Below, one piece after another: positions 54,720 through 64,000 of a stretch of DNA of 64,000 nt (positions are counted from its first letter, which is position 1; each line of letters starts with the position of its first letter). The DNA lies in assembly GCF_001011155.1 (NCBI RefSeq), contig NZ_CP011479.1:2498501-2562500 (forward strand). The letters are read 5' to 3'. Source of the stretch: Hoeflea sp. IMCC20628. GTDB taxonomy: Bacteria > Pseudomonadota > Alphaproteobacteria > Rhizobiales > Rhizobiaceae. The notes below the pieces were generated by a model. That model worked only from the letters and a program-made list of their open reading frames with translations. It had not been told where the DNA came from and did no database searches. Both the position numbers and the translations under genes were made by a program.

Positions 54720-55804
54720 GCATCCTGCCTTCGACCTTGTCGCGCTATTTCTTCCGGCGCTACGTCGCCACCTTCATCACTTACTGCCTGGCGATCCTGT
54801 TCGTGATCTTGCTGGTGGACTTCAACGAATCTGCCCGGCGCCTGTCTGGCGCGGCCGACTACACGGTGTCTCTCGGCTTGCTCATATCAGCACTCAGAGT
54901 GCCGACAGTGCTTCAGGCGGTCATCCCTTTCGTGGTGTTGATCGCCTCGATCGCTACGCTTTTGCAGCTCAACCGCAAATATGAACTCGTCGTGACACGG
55001 GCGGCAGGCGTTTCGGCGTGGCAGTTCCTCGCACCGATCATTGTGGCCAACCTGCTGATCGGAGCATTGTCGATCACCGCCTTGAACACATTCGCAGCTA
55101 AATCCCTTCAATTTGCCGAGACTATCATCGTTGAGCGCAATCTGGGTGCGCGGAGCCCTACCGACAACGCACCGTGGCTGCGGCAGCGGACCGACGAAGG
55201 CGACACTGTGTTGGGAGCCCGGGCCACATCCGATGGCGGAACCAAGCTTTCGGACGCCTCCTTCTTCCTGTTTGACGAAGATCAGCGAATCAAGGAACGC
55301 TTGGAGGCCGAACACGCCGAACTGGGAGATGGTGTCTGGGTGTTGACGAAGGTGAGAAGAATTCGCGGATCCGAGCCGGTTGAGCTGCTGGAAACAACAA
55401 CTGTGCCGACCAGTCTCAAGGCCGAATTCGTTGGGGAATCACTGACTTCACCGGACACTGTGCCGTTTTTTGAGCTGAGTGGGAAAATTGCCACGGCCAA
55501 GTCATTTGGGCTTCCAGCCACCAGTTATGAGATGCAATTCCATCGTTTGGTGGCACTTCCAGCTCTTCTGGCGGCGATGACGCTGATTGCGGCGATGGTG
55601 TCGCTGAAATTTGTGCGCTTTGGCCAGTCTTTAACGGTTATCCTGGGTGGAATCCTGGCGGGCTTCGTGCTTTATGTCGTTTCCGAGTTGATCCAGGCGT
55701 TTGCAAATGCCGGGACCATTCCGCCTGTAGTGGCGGCCTGGCTTCCGGTTCTGGTGGCTTCGGCGTTGGGGACGACAGTGCTTCTCCACAAGGAGGACGG
55801 ATAG
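54716..55804 (+). CDS. lptG: LPS export permease LptG
   Basis: 362 residues, paralogue of LptF with the same layout (SRYFFRRYVATFI start; ATGA overlap). NRKYELVVTRAAGVSAWQF is the coupling helix; the periplasmic domain and the C-terminal helices (FGQSLTVILGGILAGFVLYV) follow. Coupled to lptD by the taGTG overlap. Confidence 0.95.
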   Translation: MSILPSTLSRYFFRRYVATFITYCLAILFVILLVDFNESARRLSGAADYTVSLGLLISALRVPTVLQAVIPFVVLIASIATLLQLNRKYELVVTRAAGVSAWQFLAPIIVANLLIGALSITALNTFAAKSLQFAETIIVERNLGARSPTDNAPWLRQRTDEGDTVLGARATSDGGTKLSDASFFLFDEDQRIKERLEAEHAELGDGVWVLTKVRRIRGSEPVELLETTTVPTSLKAEFVGESLTSPDTVPFFELSGKIATAKSFGLPATSYEMQFHRLVALPALLAAMTLIAAMVSLKFVRFGQSLTVILGGILAGFVLYVVSELIQAFANAGTIPPVVAAWLPVLVASALGTTVLLHKEDG

Positions 55805-58143
55805 TGGCGAATATGCGCCGGTCTAGAGTTAATGCGTTCGCTAGCGTCTTGTGCGCTGGCGCGGCCTTTTGTGCTATTTTTGCATTCGCGACACCCCAAG
55901 CTGCCGCGCAGCTCGCAATTGCGGGCGACGTCAGTGTGCCTGAAAACGCCAAGATGCTGCTGGCATCGGATGAGCTGATCTACAACAATGACACCGGCGT
56001 TGTGATTGCGACCGGTGGTGTGCAGATTGATTATGGCAATTACAAGCTGGTGGCCGACCGGGTCGAGTATGATCAAAACTCCGGCCGCATGAAGGCAATC
56101 GGCTCGGTCGAGATGATCGAACCGAGTGGCAACCGGATCTACGCCGACAACCTTGATGTGACCGACGATTTTGCTGACGGATTTCTCAATGCATTGAGAA
56201 TCGAAACAACCGACAATACCCGCATCGCAGCGGAGAGCGCCGAACGCAGTGGCGGCAGCCAAACCACATTCAACAATGGCGTTTACACCGCCTGCGAAGC
56301 TTGTGAGGAGGACCCTGACAGGGCACCGTTCTGGCAGGTCAAGGCCCAGCGTATTATCCAGAACGGCGAGACCAAGACCATCCGGCTTCAGCACGCGACT
56401 TTCGAGTTGTTCGGCATGCCGATTGCCTACCTGCCCTATCTCGAGGTTCCCGACAGCTCGGCCAAGCGAAAGACCGGTTTCCTGGCGCCTAGCTACAGCA
56501 GCAGTGACACTCTGGGTTACTCGGTCTCTGTGCCGTTCTATGTCGCGATCTCGCCTTATATGGACGCGACCTTCACCGGCAGGGGTTACACCAGGCAAGG
56601 TTTCCTCGGCGAAGCCGAATTCCGGCAGAACTTTGCCAATGGCGAAGTGACATTGCGCATGGCGGGCATTTCCCAGCTCAATCCTGACGAATTTACAGCA
56701 AATACGTCCGATGCGCTTGAGACCGAACGCGGCATGATCTCGTCAAAGGGCGAGTTCCGGATCAATCCGCGCTGGGTCTTCGGCTGGGATGGCATGCTCC
56801 AGAGCGACAACAATTTTTCAAAGACTTACGGGATAGATGGCTACAACAGCACGACGGTGAAGTCGGAAGTCTATCTGACCGGTCTGACAAACCGCAGCCT
56901 CTTCGATCTTCGGGCCTATCGGTTCGATATCCAGAACGCGGACGAGTTCAATTCGGCCGAGCACAAGCAGGCAGTTGTTCATCCGTCACTCGATTACAAG
57001 CGAACCTTTTCCGACCCCCTCCTGGGCGGCGAGCTGGCGCTCAATGTCAACGGCTATTCGGTGTCACGCCAGACTGATGACATCTCGGTAAAGACACTCG
57101 GCCCCGATCGCTACCGTGGCTTTGCCGGAGAGAATTCGCGATTGAGCGCGGAACTTGAATGGAAGAAGACCGTGACCGTCGGCAACGGGCTGCGGCTGAC
57201 GCCGATTCTGGCTGCGCGCGGCGATTTGAACTCGGTTGATATCGACACCGCTCCTGCAGATTATGACGGGGTGTTCGCCGGCAACGGAACGCATGCCCGC
57301 GGCATGGTGACAGCAGGTCTGGAATCCAGCTATCCGGTGCTGATCACCACGGCCAAGTCCAGCCATGTTATCGAGCCGATCGCGCAAGTGTATGTCCGGC
57401 CCGATGAGCAACTGGCAGGCGGCATTCCCAATGAGGATGCGCAGAGTTTCGTTTTCGATACGACCTCGCTGTTTGAACGCGACAAATTTACCGGTTTTGA
57501 CAGAACCGAAGGCGGTATCCGCGCCAATGTCGGGGTTCGGTATACCGGCAGCTACAACAATGGCTTCACCACCCAGGCTGCGTTCGGCCAGTCCTATCAT
57601 CTGGCCGGGCTGAATTCCTTTGCTACGCCGGACCTGTCGCAAGCGACCCAAAACTCCGGGCTTGAGGAAGACGTGTCGGATTATGTCGGCATGGTCGGAT
57701 TTACCTACAAAGGCATTTCGCTCACCACGTCGGCCCGTTTTGACAAGGATGATTTTCGCCCGGAACGCACCGATGTGCGCGCTGGTTTCAGCAAGGGGCG
57801 GCTGTCGAGTTCGCTCACCTATAGTGAAATCAAGGCGCCCCGGCCAAACACGTATTCAGAAGACGATCGCCGCGAAGTCACCGGTTCTGCCTCGCTCAAA
57901 ATTCATGACTTCTGGCGGGTCGCAGCGTCAGCCAACTACGATCTGGTGAACGATGAATTCGACAGCACCAAATTCGGGCTGCTTTACGAAGACGAGTGCT
58001 TTGCGTTCTCCCTCGCCTATGAGAACATTCGTAGCAGCACAAGCGCCAATGACTGGAGTGTTGGCGCCAGACTGAGCTTTCGGACGCTTGGTGGAATTGA
58101 CACAGGTGGTGTAGACAGACCGCTGCTGGAACCTAGTTTCTGA
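55804..58143 (+). CDS. lptD: LPS-assembly protein LptD
   Basis: Outer-membrane translocon that inserts LPS, working with lipoprotein LptE. 779 residues. GTG 55804 has AGGAGG at the right distance; ATG 55813 is an in-frame alternative. Signal peptide, then the OstA beta-jellyroll (LIYNNDTGVVIATGGVQIDY, about 50-180), then the 26-strand barrel ending in Phe (LLEPSF). EACEED and EDECFAF hold the cysteines available for disulphides. Confidence 0.95.
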   Translation: MANMRRSRVNAFASVLCAGAAFCAIFAFATPQAAAQLAIAGDVSVPENAKMLLASDELIYNNDTGVVIATGGVQIDYGNYKLVADRVEYDQNSGRMKAIGSVEMIEPSGNRIYADNLDVTDDFADGFLNALRIETTDNTRIAAESAERSGGSQTTFNNGVYTACEACEEDPDRAPFWQVKAQRIIQNGETKTIRLQHATFELFGMPIAYLPYLEVPDSSAKRKTGFLAPSYSSSDTLGYSVSVPFYVAISPYMDATFTGRGYTRQGFLGEAEFRQNFANGEVTLRMAGISQLNPDEFTANTSDALETERGMISSKGEFRINPRWVFGWDGMLQSDNNFSKTYGIDGYNSTTVKSEVYLTGLTNRSLFDLRAYRFDIQNADEFNSAEHKQAVVHPSLDYKRTFSDPLLGGELALNVNGYSVSRQTDDISVKTLGPDRYRGFAGENSRLSAELEWKKTVTVGNGLRLTPILAARGDLNSVDIDTAPADYDGVFAGNGTHARGMVTAGLESSYPVLITTAKSSHVIEPIAQVYVRPDEQLAGGIPNEDAQSFVFDTTSLFERDKFTGFDRTEGGIRANVGVRYTGSYNNGFTTQAAFGQSYHLAGLNSFATPDLSQATQNSGLEEDVSDYVGMVGFTYKGISLTTSARFDKDDFRPERTDVRAGFSKGRLSSSLTYSEIKAPRPNTYSEDDRREVTGSASLKIHDFWRVAASANYDLVNDEFDSTKFGLLYEDECFAFSLAYENIRSSTSANDWSVGARLSFRTLGGIDTGGVDRPLLEPSF

Positions 58144-58278
58144 TGCTATCAGACGAGGACCGGCGGATCCTTCTGGACCGTTGCCTCGTTTCCGCCGCAT
58201 CGCACAGGCATTTACGAGCGACTCTGGATTTGCGAAACTACCAGTGTCTGTTTCGACTGAAATAGAGGACCAGAACAT

Positions 58279-59223
58279 ATGCATATTCCCGCAAATCTCC
58301 GCTTTACCGGATTGTTGCTCGCCGCAGTTGTCGCGTTTTCATTCGCACCTGTGTCGACACCGGCCGTTTTTGCCGCCAGTCAAATCAAGATCGTGGTCAA
58401 CAACCAGGCCATCACCAGCGTTGACCTTGCTCGCAGGGTGGCATTTCTGAAATTGCAGCGGACAAGCGGCAATCTCGGCAAAAAGGCGCGTGAGCAGCTC
58501 GTCGACGAAGCCCTGAAGCTTCAGGAAGCGATCAGGGTCCGTGCACTCGTCAGCGACGGGCAGGTCGATGCTTCGTTCGCGCGGTTTGCATCGTCCAACA
58601 AACTGTCGCCAAAACAGCTGACCCAGATCCTCAACCAGGCTGGCGTGACCCCAAAGCACTTCAAGAACTTTATCCAGATCCAGATGAGCTGGCCGCGCGT
58701 CCTGCAGGCGGTTGGTGTTGGCTCCAGCAGCGGCGGCTTGTCGACCCAGGAACTGGTTTCGAAAATGCTCGAACGGGGCTCTGACCAGCCCTCGACCACC
58801 GAATATATCCTTCAACAGGTGATTTTCGTGGTCCCCGCCAGCAAGCGTAACAATGCGACGCTCAACGCCCGCAAACGCGAAGCAGATCAATTACGTGGTC
58901 GGCTCAAGGATTGCGACAGCGCTGGTTCGATGATGACCGGGCTGCGCGACGTCTCCTTGCGCAAGCTTGGCCGGATCATGCAGCCGGAACTGCCGCCGGA
59001 ATGGCGTCCGCTGATCGAAAAAACCAAGTCCGGCGGGTCAACATCGACGCGCGTGACTGAGCGCGGCATTGAATTCATCACCATCTGCTCGGCCAAGACC
59101 GTGTCCGATGACAAGGCCGCAGAACTGGTTTTCCGCTCTGAGAATGATGATGCGGGTGAGACAGCGGACGCGAAGAAATACCTCGAAGAACTCCGCGGCC
59201 GCGCAGTCATCGCCAACAAGTAG
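58279..59223 (+). CDS. surA: SurA-like periplasmic chaperone (SurA N-terminal domain)
   Basis: 314 residues with a signal peptide cleaved near VFAAS, then a SurA N-terminal chaperone domain ([33 protein letters not shown]). A full parvulin PPIase domain, as repeated in E. coli SurA, is not obvious, and it is shorter (E. coli SurA is 428). It lies between lptD and pdxA, the same place as surA in E. coli, supporting a role in barrel folding, perhaps of LptD. GAGGA site upstream. Confidence 0.82.
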   Translation: MHIPANLRFTGLLLAAVVAFSFAPVSTPAVFAASQIKIVVNNQAITSVDLARRVAFLKLQRTSGNLGKKAREQLVDEALKLQEAIRVRALVSDGQVDASFARFASSNKLSPKQLTQILNQAGVTPKHFKNFIQIQMSWPRVLQAVGVGSSSGGLSTQELVSKMLERGSDQPSTTEYILQQVIFVVPASKRNNATLNARKREADQLRGRLKDCDSAGSMMTGLRDVSLRKLGRIMQPELPPEWRPLIEKTKSGGSTSTRVTERGIEFITICSAKTVSDDKAAELVFRSENDDAGETADAKKYLEELRGRAVIANK

Positions 59224-59237
59224 GGATTTCAATCCAT

Positions 59238-60284
59238 ATGACCGGGAACCGCCGCGCCCTGGCACTGACCATGGGCGACCCTGCAGGCATCGGACCCGAT
59301 CTGGCGCTGACAGCCTGGCAAAACCGGGCCGGCCTTGGGTTGCCTGCGTTTTATCTGATCGGCGACACGGAGATGTTGGCCGCACGGGCAAAGCTGCTTG
59401 GAATGGATGTCCCTATCCGCGAGTCCTCGCCGGAAAGTGCCACGACCGACTTCGCCACGGCCCTCCCCGTCCTGCCGGTTTCGCTTGCAGTACCGGCGCG
59501 CGTCGGCACGCCTGATCCGGCCAATGCCGGGCCGGTGATTGAAGCAATCAGGCTAGCTGTCGAACTCACCCTGGATGGCCGTGCTCGTGCTGTGGTGACC
59601 AATCCCATCGCCAAATCGGTGCTTTATGCATCCGGCTTCGAATTTCCCGGACACACCGAATATCTGGCGCATTTGGCAAGCCAGGCGCAGGGCCTGCCGC
59701 AGGACCGCTCGCTCAGGCCGGTGATGCTGCTGGCCGGACCGAATTTGCGTGTGGCACCAGTCACCATACATATCCCGCTCAGGCAGGTGCCGGACATGCT
59801 GACCACCGAGGCCATTGTCGAGACCGCAGAGATTGTCGCCCGGGATCTGGCCAGCCGCTTCGGTATCGCGGCGCCGCGCATTGCCGTGTCCGGCCTTAAC
59901 CCGCATGCAGGAGAGGATGGCGCGCTGGGCGCGGAGGATGCCGAAATCATTGCGCCTGCCATCGCATCGTTGCGGGCGCGCGGCATCAATGCCTTCGGTC
60001 CGCTGCCGGCCGACACCATGTTTCATGCCGAGGCCCGGGCTGACTACGATGCGGCCATATGCATGTATCATGATCAGGCGCTGATCCCGGCCAAGACGCT
60101 CGGTTTTCATGATTCGGTCAACGCCACACTGGGGCTTCCCTTCATCCGCACATCGCCTGACCATGGAACAGCGTTCTCGCTGGCTGGAAAGGGTGTGGCG
60201 CGGGCAGACAGTCTTGTCGCTGCGCTGAGGCTCGCCGGCACCATGGCCGACGCCGAGACCACTCCTACAGAAAGCACATTGTAA
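59238..60284 (+). CDS. pdxA: 4-hydroxythreonine-4-phosphate dehydrogenase
   Basis: Pyridoxal phosphate synthesis enzyme of 348 residues. [13 protein letters not shown], the metal-binding [21 protein letters not shown] and [12 protein letters not shown]-type [16 protein letters not shown] identify it. Its stop overlaps the rsmA ATG by one base, giving the lptD-surA-pdxA-rsmA order of E. coli. Confidence 0.97.
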   Translation: MTGNRRALALTMGDPAGIGPDLALTAWQNRAGLGLPAFYLIGDTEMLAARAKLLGMDVPIRESSPESATTDFATALPVLPVSLAVPARVGTPDPANAGPVIEAIRLAVELTLDGRARAVVTNPIAKSVLYASGFEFPGHTEYLAHLASQAQGLPQDRSLRPVMLLAGPNLRVAPVTIHIPLRQVPDMLTTEAIVETAEIVARDLASRFGIAAPRIAVSGLNPHAGEDGALGAEDAEIIAPAIASLRARGINAFGPLPADTMFHAEARADYDAAICMYHDQALIPAKTLGFHDSVNATLGLPFIRTSPDHGTAFSLAGKGVARADSLVAALRLAGTMADAETTPTESTL

Positions 60285-61114
60285 TGGCGTCTACACCTGA
60301 CGGCCTGCCGCCACTGCGCGATGTGGTGGCCACCCACGGTCTGGCGCCGAAAAAGGCGCTGGGCCAGAATTTTCTGTTCGACCTCAACCTGACGGCGAAA
60401 ATCGCCCGCTCGGCCGGCCCGCTGGAAGGCTTTACCGTGTTCGAGATCGGACCCGGCCCCGGCGGCCTGACCCGGGCGCTGCTGGCCCAAGGCGCTTCCC
60501 GGGTGGTGGCGATCGAGACAGATCCACGCTGCCTGCCCGCCCTTGCCCAGATCGCCGATCACTATCCCGGCCGACTTGAAGTGGTTGAAGCCGATGCATT
60601 GAAGATCGACCTGGCGGCTATTGCTGGCGGCGCGCCGGCAAAAATCATCGCCAACCTGCCCTATAATGTCGGCACGCAATTGCTGATCAACTGGCTGACT
60701 GCAGATCCGGAAAACCCGTTCTGGACTTCGATGACACTGATGTTCCAGAAGGAAGTGGGGCAACGGATCGTGGCGGCGCCGGGGTCAAACCACTATGGCC
60801 GCCTTGGCATTCTGGCCGGCTGGCTGGCCCACAGCGAGATCCTGTTCGACGTATCGCCGCAGGCGTTCACACCGCCGCCAAAGGTGACATCGAGCGTTGT
60901 GCAGCTTGAGCCATTGGCCGAGCGCCTGCCCTGCCAGCTCGACAAGCTCGAGCGCGTGACCCAGGCAGCCTTTGGCCAGCGCCGCAAGATGCTCAGGCAA
61001 AGCCTGAAATCGCTGGGCGGCGAGACCTTGCTCGACAAGGTCGGGATCGATTCGTCCCGCCGTGCCGAAACCCTGAGTGTTGAAGAATTTTGTGCGCTAG
61101 CCCGCGCAGTTTGA
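60284..61114 (+). CDS. rsmA: 16S rRNA dimethyladenosine transferase (KsgA)
   Basis: Dimethylates A1518/A1519 of 16S rRNA. 276 residues. [13 protein letters not shown] opening, SAM motif [14 protein letters not shown], and catalytic NLPYNV. The stop directly abuts the convergent gmk stop (61114/61115). Confidence 0.97.
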   Translation: MASTPDGLPPLRDVVATHGLAPKKALGQNFLFDLNLTAKIARSAGPLEGFTVFEIGPGPGGLTRALLAQGASRVVAIETDPRCLPALAQIADHYPGRLEVVEADALKIDLAAIAGGAPAKIIANLPYNVGTQLLINWLTADPENPFWTSMTLMFQKEVGQRIVAAPGSNHYGRLGILAGWLAHSEILFDVSPQAFTPPPKVTSSVVQLEPLAERLPCQLDKLERVTQAAFGQRRKMLRQSLKSLGGETLLDKVGIDSSRRAETLSVEEFCALARAV

Positions 61115-61771
61115 TCAGCTCTCCAGCAGATCCGTGACGAAATCAAACAGTCCAGGACGGCGGTCGCGGCGCAGGCGTTCGGCCTGGACAATGGCGCGTA
61201 CGGCGGAATAGGCCCGGTCGAGATCGTCGTTGACGACGACATAGTCATACTCCCGCCAGTGCTCGATTTCGGACCTGGCATTGGCCAGCCGCTGTTCGAT
61301 CACTTCGTCGGCGTCCTCGGCGCGGCGATGCAGTCGGGCCCTGAGCTCTTCCATAGAAGGCGGCAGGATGAAGATCGACACGACATCGGCGTTCATTTTT
61401 TCCTGCAATTGCTGAGCGCCTTGCCAGTCGATATCAAACAGCATGTCGCGGCCTTCGGCCATCGCGATTTCAGCCGCTTCACGCGGTGTGCCGTAGCAAT
61501 TACCATGCACTTCCGCCCATTCCAGCAGTGCTTCGGAATCACGCATGCGCTCGAAATCACGGCGCGATTTGAAATGGTAATGCACGCCCTCGATCTCGCT
61601 GCCACGACGCGGGCGCGTGGTGACGCTTACCGAGAGGCTGAGCCCGGAATCATGTTCAAGAAGATTGCGGGCAATGGTCGACTTTCCGGCGCCTGATGGC
61701 GATGAAATGACCAGCATGAGGCCGCGCCGCTTGATTCGGGCCGACGGAAGATTTTCGGGCGGCTGATTCAT
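61115..61771 (-). CDS. gmk: Guanylate kinase
   Basis: Phosphorylates GMP to GDP. 218 residues. P-loop [12 protein letters not shown], then [32 protein letters not shown]-type [14 protein letters not shown], and [17 protein letters not shown] inside the yicC tail precedes the ATG, two bases after the yicC stop. Confidence 0.97.
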   Translation of the reverse strand: MNQPPENLPSARIKRRGLMLVISSPSGAGKSTIARNLLEHDSGLSLSVSVTTRPRRGSEIEGVHYHFKSRRDFERMRDSEALLEWAEVHGNCYGTPREAAEIAMAEGRDMLFDIDWQGAQQLQEKMNADVVSIFILPPSMEELRARLHRRAEDADEVIEQRLANARSEIEHWREYDYVVVNDDLDRAYSAVRAIVQAERLRRDRRPGLFDFVTDLLES

Positions 61772-61773
61772 CT

Positions 61774-62661
61774 CTACTCCAGATTCTGTACCTGTTCGCG
61801 AAACTGATCTATCAGGACCTTCAAATCAAGTCCGATAGCGGTGACCGGCGCCGCATTCGATTTCGAGCAGATCGTGTTGGTTTCGCGGTTGAACTCCTGG
61901 GCGAGAAAATCGAGCCGCCGCCCGGCACCGCCGTCACCTGAGAGCAACGCGCGTGCCGCCTCCACATGTGCCTTGAGCCGATCAATCTCTTCGCGCAAAT
62001 CAGACTTGGTGGCCAGCAACGCTGCCTCCATGTAGAGCCGGTCGCGATCCAGTCCCGCGCCCGTATCCATCAGGCTTGCCACCTGTTCTGCAAGCCGGGC
62101 ACGAATGGCCTCGGGCGAGCGCGATGGATCGGCCTCGACCGCCAGGGTCAATGCCTCGATGCGATCGACCTGCTGACCGAGGATCTTGGCAAGGGCGGCG
62201 CCTTCGGACAACCGCATCGCCTTGAGCGCATCAAGTGCCAGCATGAAGCCGGCAAGAACCGCCTGATCGCGCGCCAAACGGGTCTCATCCGAGAGTTCCG
62301 GATCGCGGAATTCGAGCACGCCCTTGATGTTGAGGATCCCGTCGAGCGCCGGCTTGCGGGCATCAATACGACTTGCCAATTTGTCGACAAGACCAATCAC
62401 GGCTTCAAGCGCTGCTTCGTTGACCACGGCCTCGACTGCAGCGCCCTTGGCGCTGATCGAAAGGCTGACCTGCAGGTTGCCGCGTGTTAGTGCAGCGGCT
62501 GTTGCCTTGCGCACCGGTTGTTCAAGCGCTTCGAAGCCTTGAGGCAGCCGAAGCCGCACGTCCAGGCCCTTGCCGTTGACCGAGCGGAGTTCCCAGACGA
62601 AGCGGCACCCTTCGGCCTCGCCCTCGTGACGCGCGAAGCCTGTCATCGACTGGATCGCCAT
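61774..62661 (-). CDS. YicC family endoribonuclease/stress protein
   Basis: 295 residues from ATG 62661 ([14 protein letters not shown]); GTG at 62670 is a weaker option. YicC N-terminal domain and the DUF1732 C-terminal end ([20 protein letters not shown]) are clear. E. coli YicC is implicated in RNA degradation, so a ribonuclease role is likely by family. Sits between mltG and gmk, conserved order. Confidence 0.94.
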   Translation of the reverse strand: MAIQSMTGFARHEGEAEGCRFVWELRSVNGKGLDVRLRLPQGFEALEQPVRKATAAALTRGNLQVSLSISAKGAAVEAVVNEAALEAVIGLVDKLASRIDARKPALDGILNIKGVLEFRDPELSDETRLARDQAVLAGFMLALDALKAMRLSEGAALAKILGQQVDRIEALTLAVEADPSRSPEAIRARLAEQVASLMDTGAGLDRDRLYMEAALLATKSDLREEIDRLKAHVEAARALLSGDGGAGRRLDFLAQEFNRETNTICSKSNAAPVTAIGLDLKVLIDQFREQVQNLE

Positions 62662-62717
62662 GTCCCCCACCCCTCTTGTACCCGGATTTCAATCAGCTCA
62701 TGACCGGCGTAGCCGGA

Positions 62718-63944
62718 TCAATTGCCTTCCGGCTTCGGTTCACTTTCGGCAGCTTTTGCTGCGGCAGCTTCAGCGGCAGCCGCTTTTTCTGCTGCAATCG
62801 CTTTTTCCTGCTCGGATTCCAACCTGCGCCACCGTGCAACATTGGAATTGTGATCGGCCAGTGTTTCTGCGAAGGCGTGCCCCCCGGTGCCGTCCGCAAC
62901 GAAGTAGAGATCCTTGGTGCGCGACGGATTGGCCACTGCCTCCATCGCCTCGCGACCCGGATTGGCGATCGGCGTCGGCGGGAGACGGTCGATGACGTAG
63001 GTGTTATAGGCGGTCGGCTTTTCGATGTCGGATTTGTAGATCGGACGATCAGACGGTTTTCCGGCGCCCCCGAACAAGCCATAAATGATGGTTGGATCCG
63101 ACTGCAGGCGGATGCCCTTGTTGAGACGGTTGATGAAAACGCCGGCGACGCGCGGGCGTTCGTCCGCCTTGGCGGTTTCCTTCTCGACAATGGAAGCAAG
63201 GATTACCAGTTCTTCCGGTGTTTCCAGAGGCAGGTCCGGAGCACGCCGCTCCCAGACCTGTTCAAGCGCCCGTGTCTGGGCCCTGGTCATCTGCTCGATA
63301 ATCTCCGCACGCGTGGTGCCGCGCGAGAACTTGTAGGTTTCGGGCAGCAGTGCGCCCTCGGCCGGCATTTCTTCGGGCAGATCCCCCTCCAGCAATTCCG
63401 CATTTCTCAACCGGTCAAACACCTGCAGGACGGTCTGCCCTTCAGGCACGGTGAAGGAATGCAGGATGGACTTGCCCGACTGCATCAACTCGACAATATC
63501 GCGCATGGAAGCATGCGCCTTGATTTCATATTCACCGGCTTTCAGCGTGTCATCGCCTAGAATGCCCTGGGCGCCCAGGGAGAAAATCCGCTGGTTGGCA
63601 ACGATACCCTGGCTCTCCAGCCCGGCGGCAATCTGCTTGAGAGCAGCGCCATCGCGCACCATGAAATCAGTGGTCTGATCAAGCGGCCCGGGTCCTTCGA
63701 ATTCGGTCTTGCCATACCAGAAAACACCGATTCCTATGATGGCAATGAAGATCACCAGCGACAGCACGAAATTGAGAAATATCACGACCTGATTGCGGGC
63801 CCGGCGCGAGCGCCTGGGCGGAGGCGGTGCTTTTTCCGGCTTCAGCGCCTGGGAAGGCGACACCGGCACGATGGGACCGGACACGGCCTTGTCACCTGCA
63901 GCACGGCCAAAAATGCTCTTGTTCTGATCGTTGCGGTCATTCAC
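62718..63944 (-). CDS. mltG: Endolytic murein transglycosylase MltG
   Basis: Cleaves nascent glycan strands, releasing them from the synthase. 408 residues starting at GTG 63944, with GGAG seven bases upstream. One transmembrane helix (about 50-72, VVIFLNFVLSLVIFIAIIG), a LysM-like domain, and the YceG domain with the catalytic glutamate in LASIVEKETAKADERP. A low-complexity Ala/Glu/Lys tail is at the end. The region to 64000 holds only its upstream leader. Confidence 0.95.
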   Translation of the reverse strand: MNDRNDQNKSIFGRAAGDKAVSGPIVPVSPSQALKPEKAPPPPRRSRRARNQVVIFLNFVLSLVIFIAIIGIGVFWYGKTEFEGPGPLDQTTDFMVRDGAALKQIAAGLESQGIVANQRIFSLGAQGILGDDTLKAGEYEIKAHASMRDIVELMQSGKSILHSFTVPEGQTVLQVFDRLRNAELLEGDLPEEMPAEGALLPETYKFSRGTTRAEIIEQMTRAQTRALEQVWERRAPDLPLETPEELVILASIVEKETAKADERPRVAGVFINRLNKGIRLQSDPTIIYGLFGGAGKPSDRPIYKSDIEKPTAYNTYVIDRLPPTPIANPGREAMEAVANPSRTKDLYFVADGTGGHAFAETLADHNSNVARWRRLESEQEKAIAAEKAAAAEAAAAKAAESEPKPEGN

Positions 63945-64000
63945 GTGTCAATCTCCACAGGAATTGGGAAAAGGGCCAAAACCCGATGCTGTGTTCTTGC

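Noticed and set aside
1-64000. CRISPR arrays, transposases, integrases, phage genes
   Set aside because: No regularly spaced repeats and no such proteins seen on either strand.

Overview
The window looks like a chromosomal segment of an alphaproteobacterium of the order Rhizobiales (Rhizobiaceae/Hoeflea-like). This rests on high-GC codon use and gene orders I know from that group: CDP-alcohol phosphatidyltransferase - AI-2E protein - hdaA - ppk - ppx next to purM-purN-cfa; SDR - uvrC - pgsA - moaD - moaE; and lptF-lptG-lptD-surA-pdxA-rsmA beside gmk-yicC-mltG. I saw no rRNA, tRNA, insertion sequence, prophage or CRISPR array. The species assignment is inference from synteny, not a database match.

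Region by region: 1-4.9 kb is accessory. It has a truncated cyclopropane-fatty-acid-synthase-like gene, an intergenic region with a 13-base C run, and a TetR-led run of small domain proteins (VOC, DUF899, DUF4287, tandem VOC, DUF1428) that reads as one operon. At 5.0-5.16 kb a promoter-like sequence, three stem-loops and an intrinsic terminator suggest an undescribed small RNA. 5.4-11.8 kb (minus strand) is the polyphosphate/DnaA-control block. 12-15.1 kb is purM-purN-cfa.

15.1-19.8 kb holds a multicopper oxidase and a Met/His-rich SHOCT membrane protein behind an FNR/FixK-type box, divergent from an Orn/Lys/Arg decarboxylase. 19.8-20.9 kb is the ohr/ohrR peroxide pair with a recognisable promoter and operator. 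20.9-31.6 kb is mixed metabolism and envelope: molybdopterin oxidoreductase, rlmJ, an RNase T2 lipoprotein, GST, dgkA, a TetR/AhpD-like pair with twin operators, a haloacid dehalogenase, a DsbA-family protein, an Omp25/31-like porin and a CaCA antiporter. 31.6-36.8 kb is SDR, uvrC, pgsA, moaD, moaE, ung.

36.8-51.3 kb is again more variable: an exported BNR_4-like protein, a ferric-reductase-like flavoprotein, ndk, a LysE-like protein, GST, zinc alcohol dehydrogenase, an ABC-F ATPase, a MacAB-like exporter behind a second FNR/FixK-type box, ada, a PEP-mutase-like protein and a DUF922 lipoprotein. 51.3-64 kb is conserved core: holC-pepA divergent from the LPS-export genes, then vitamin B6, rRNA methylation, GMP kinase, yicC and mltG.

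No obviously new multi-gene defence or mobile system is visible. The best candidates for something undescribed are the TetR-led small-protein operon (1332-4894), the orphan sRNA (about 5062-5158), a possible minus-strand transcript ending at 38197, and the two putative oxygen-responsive promoters.
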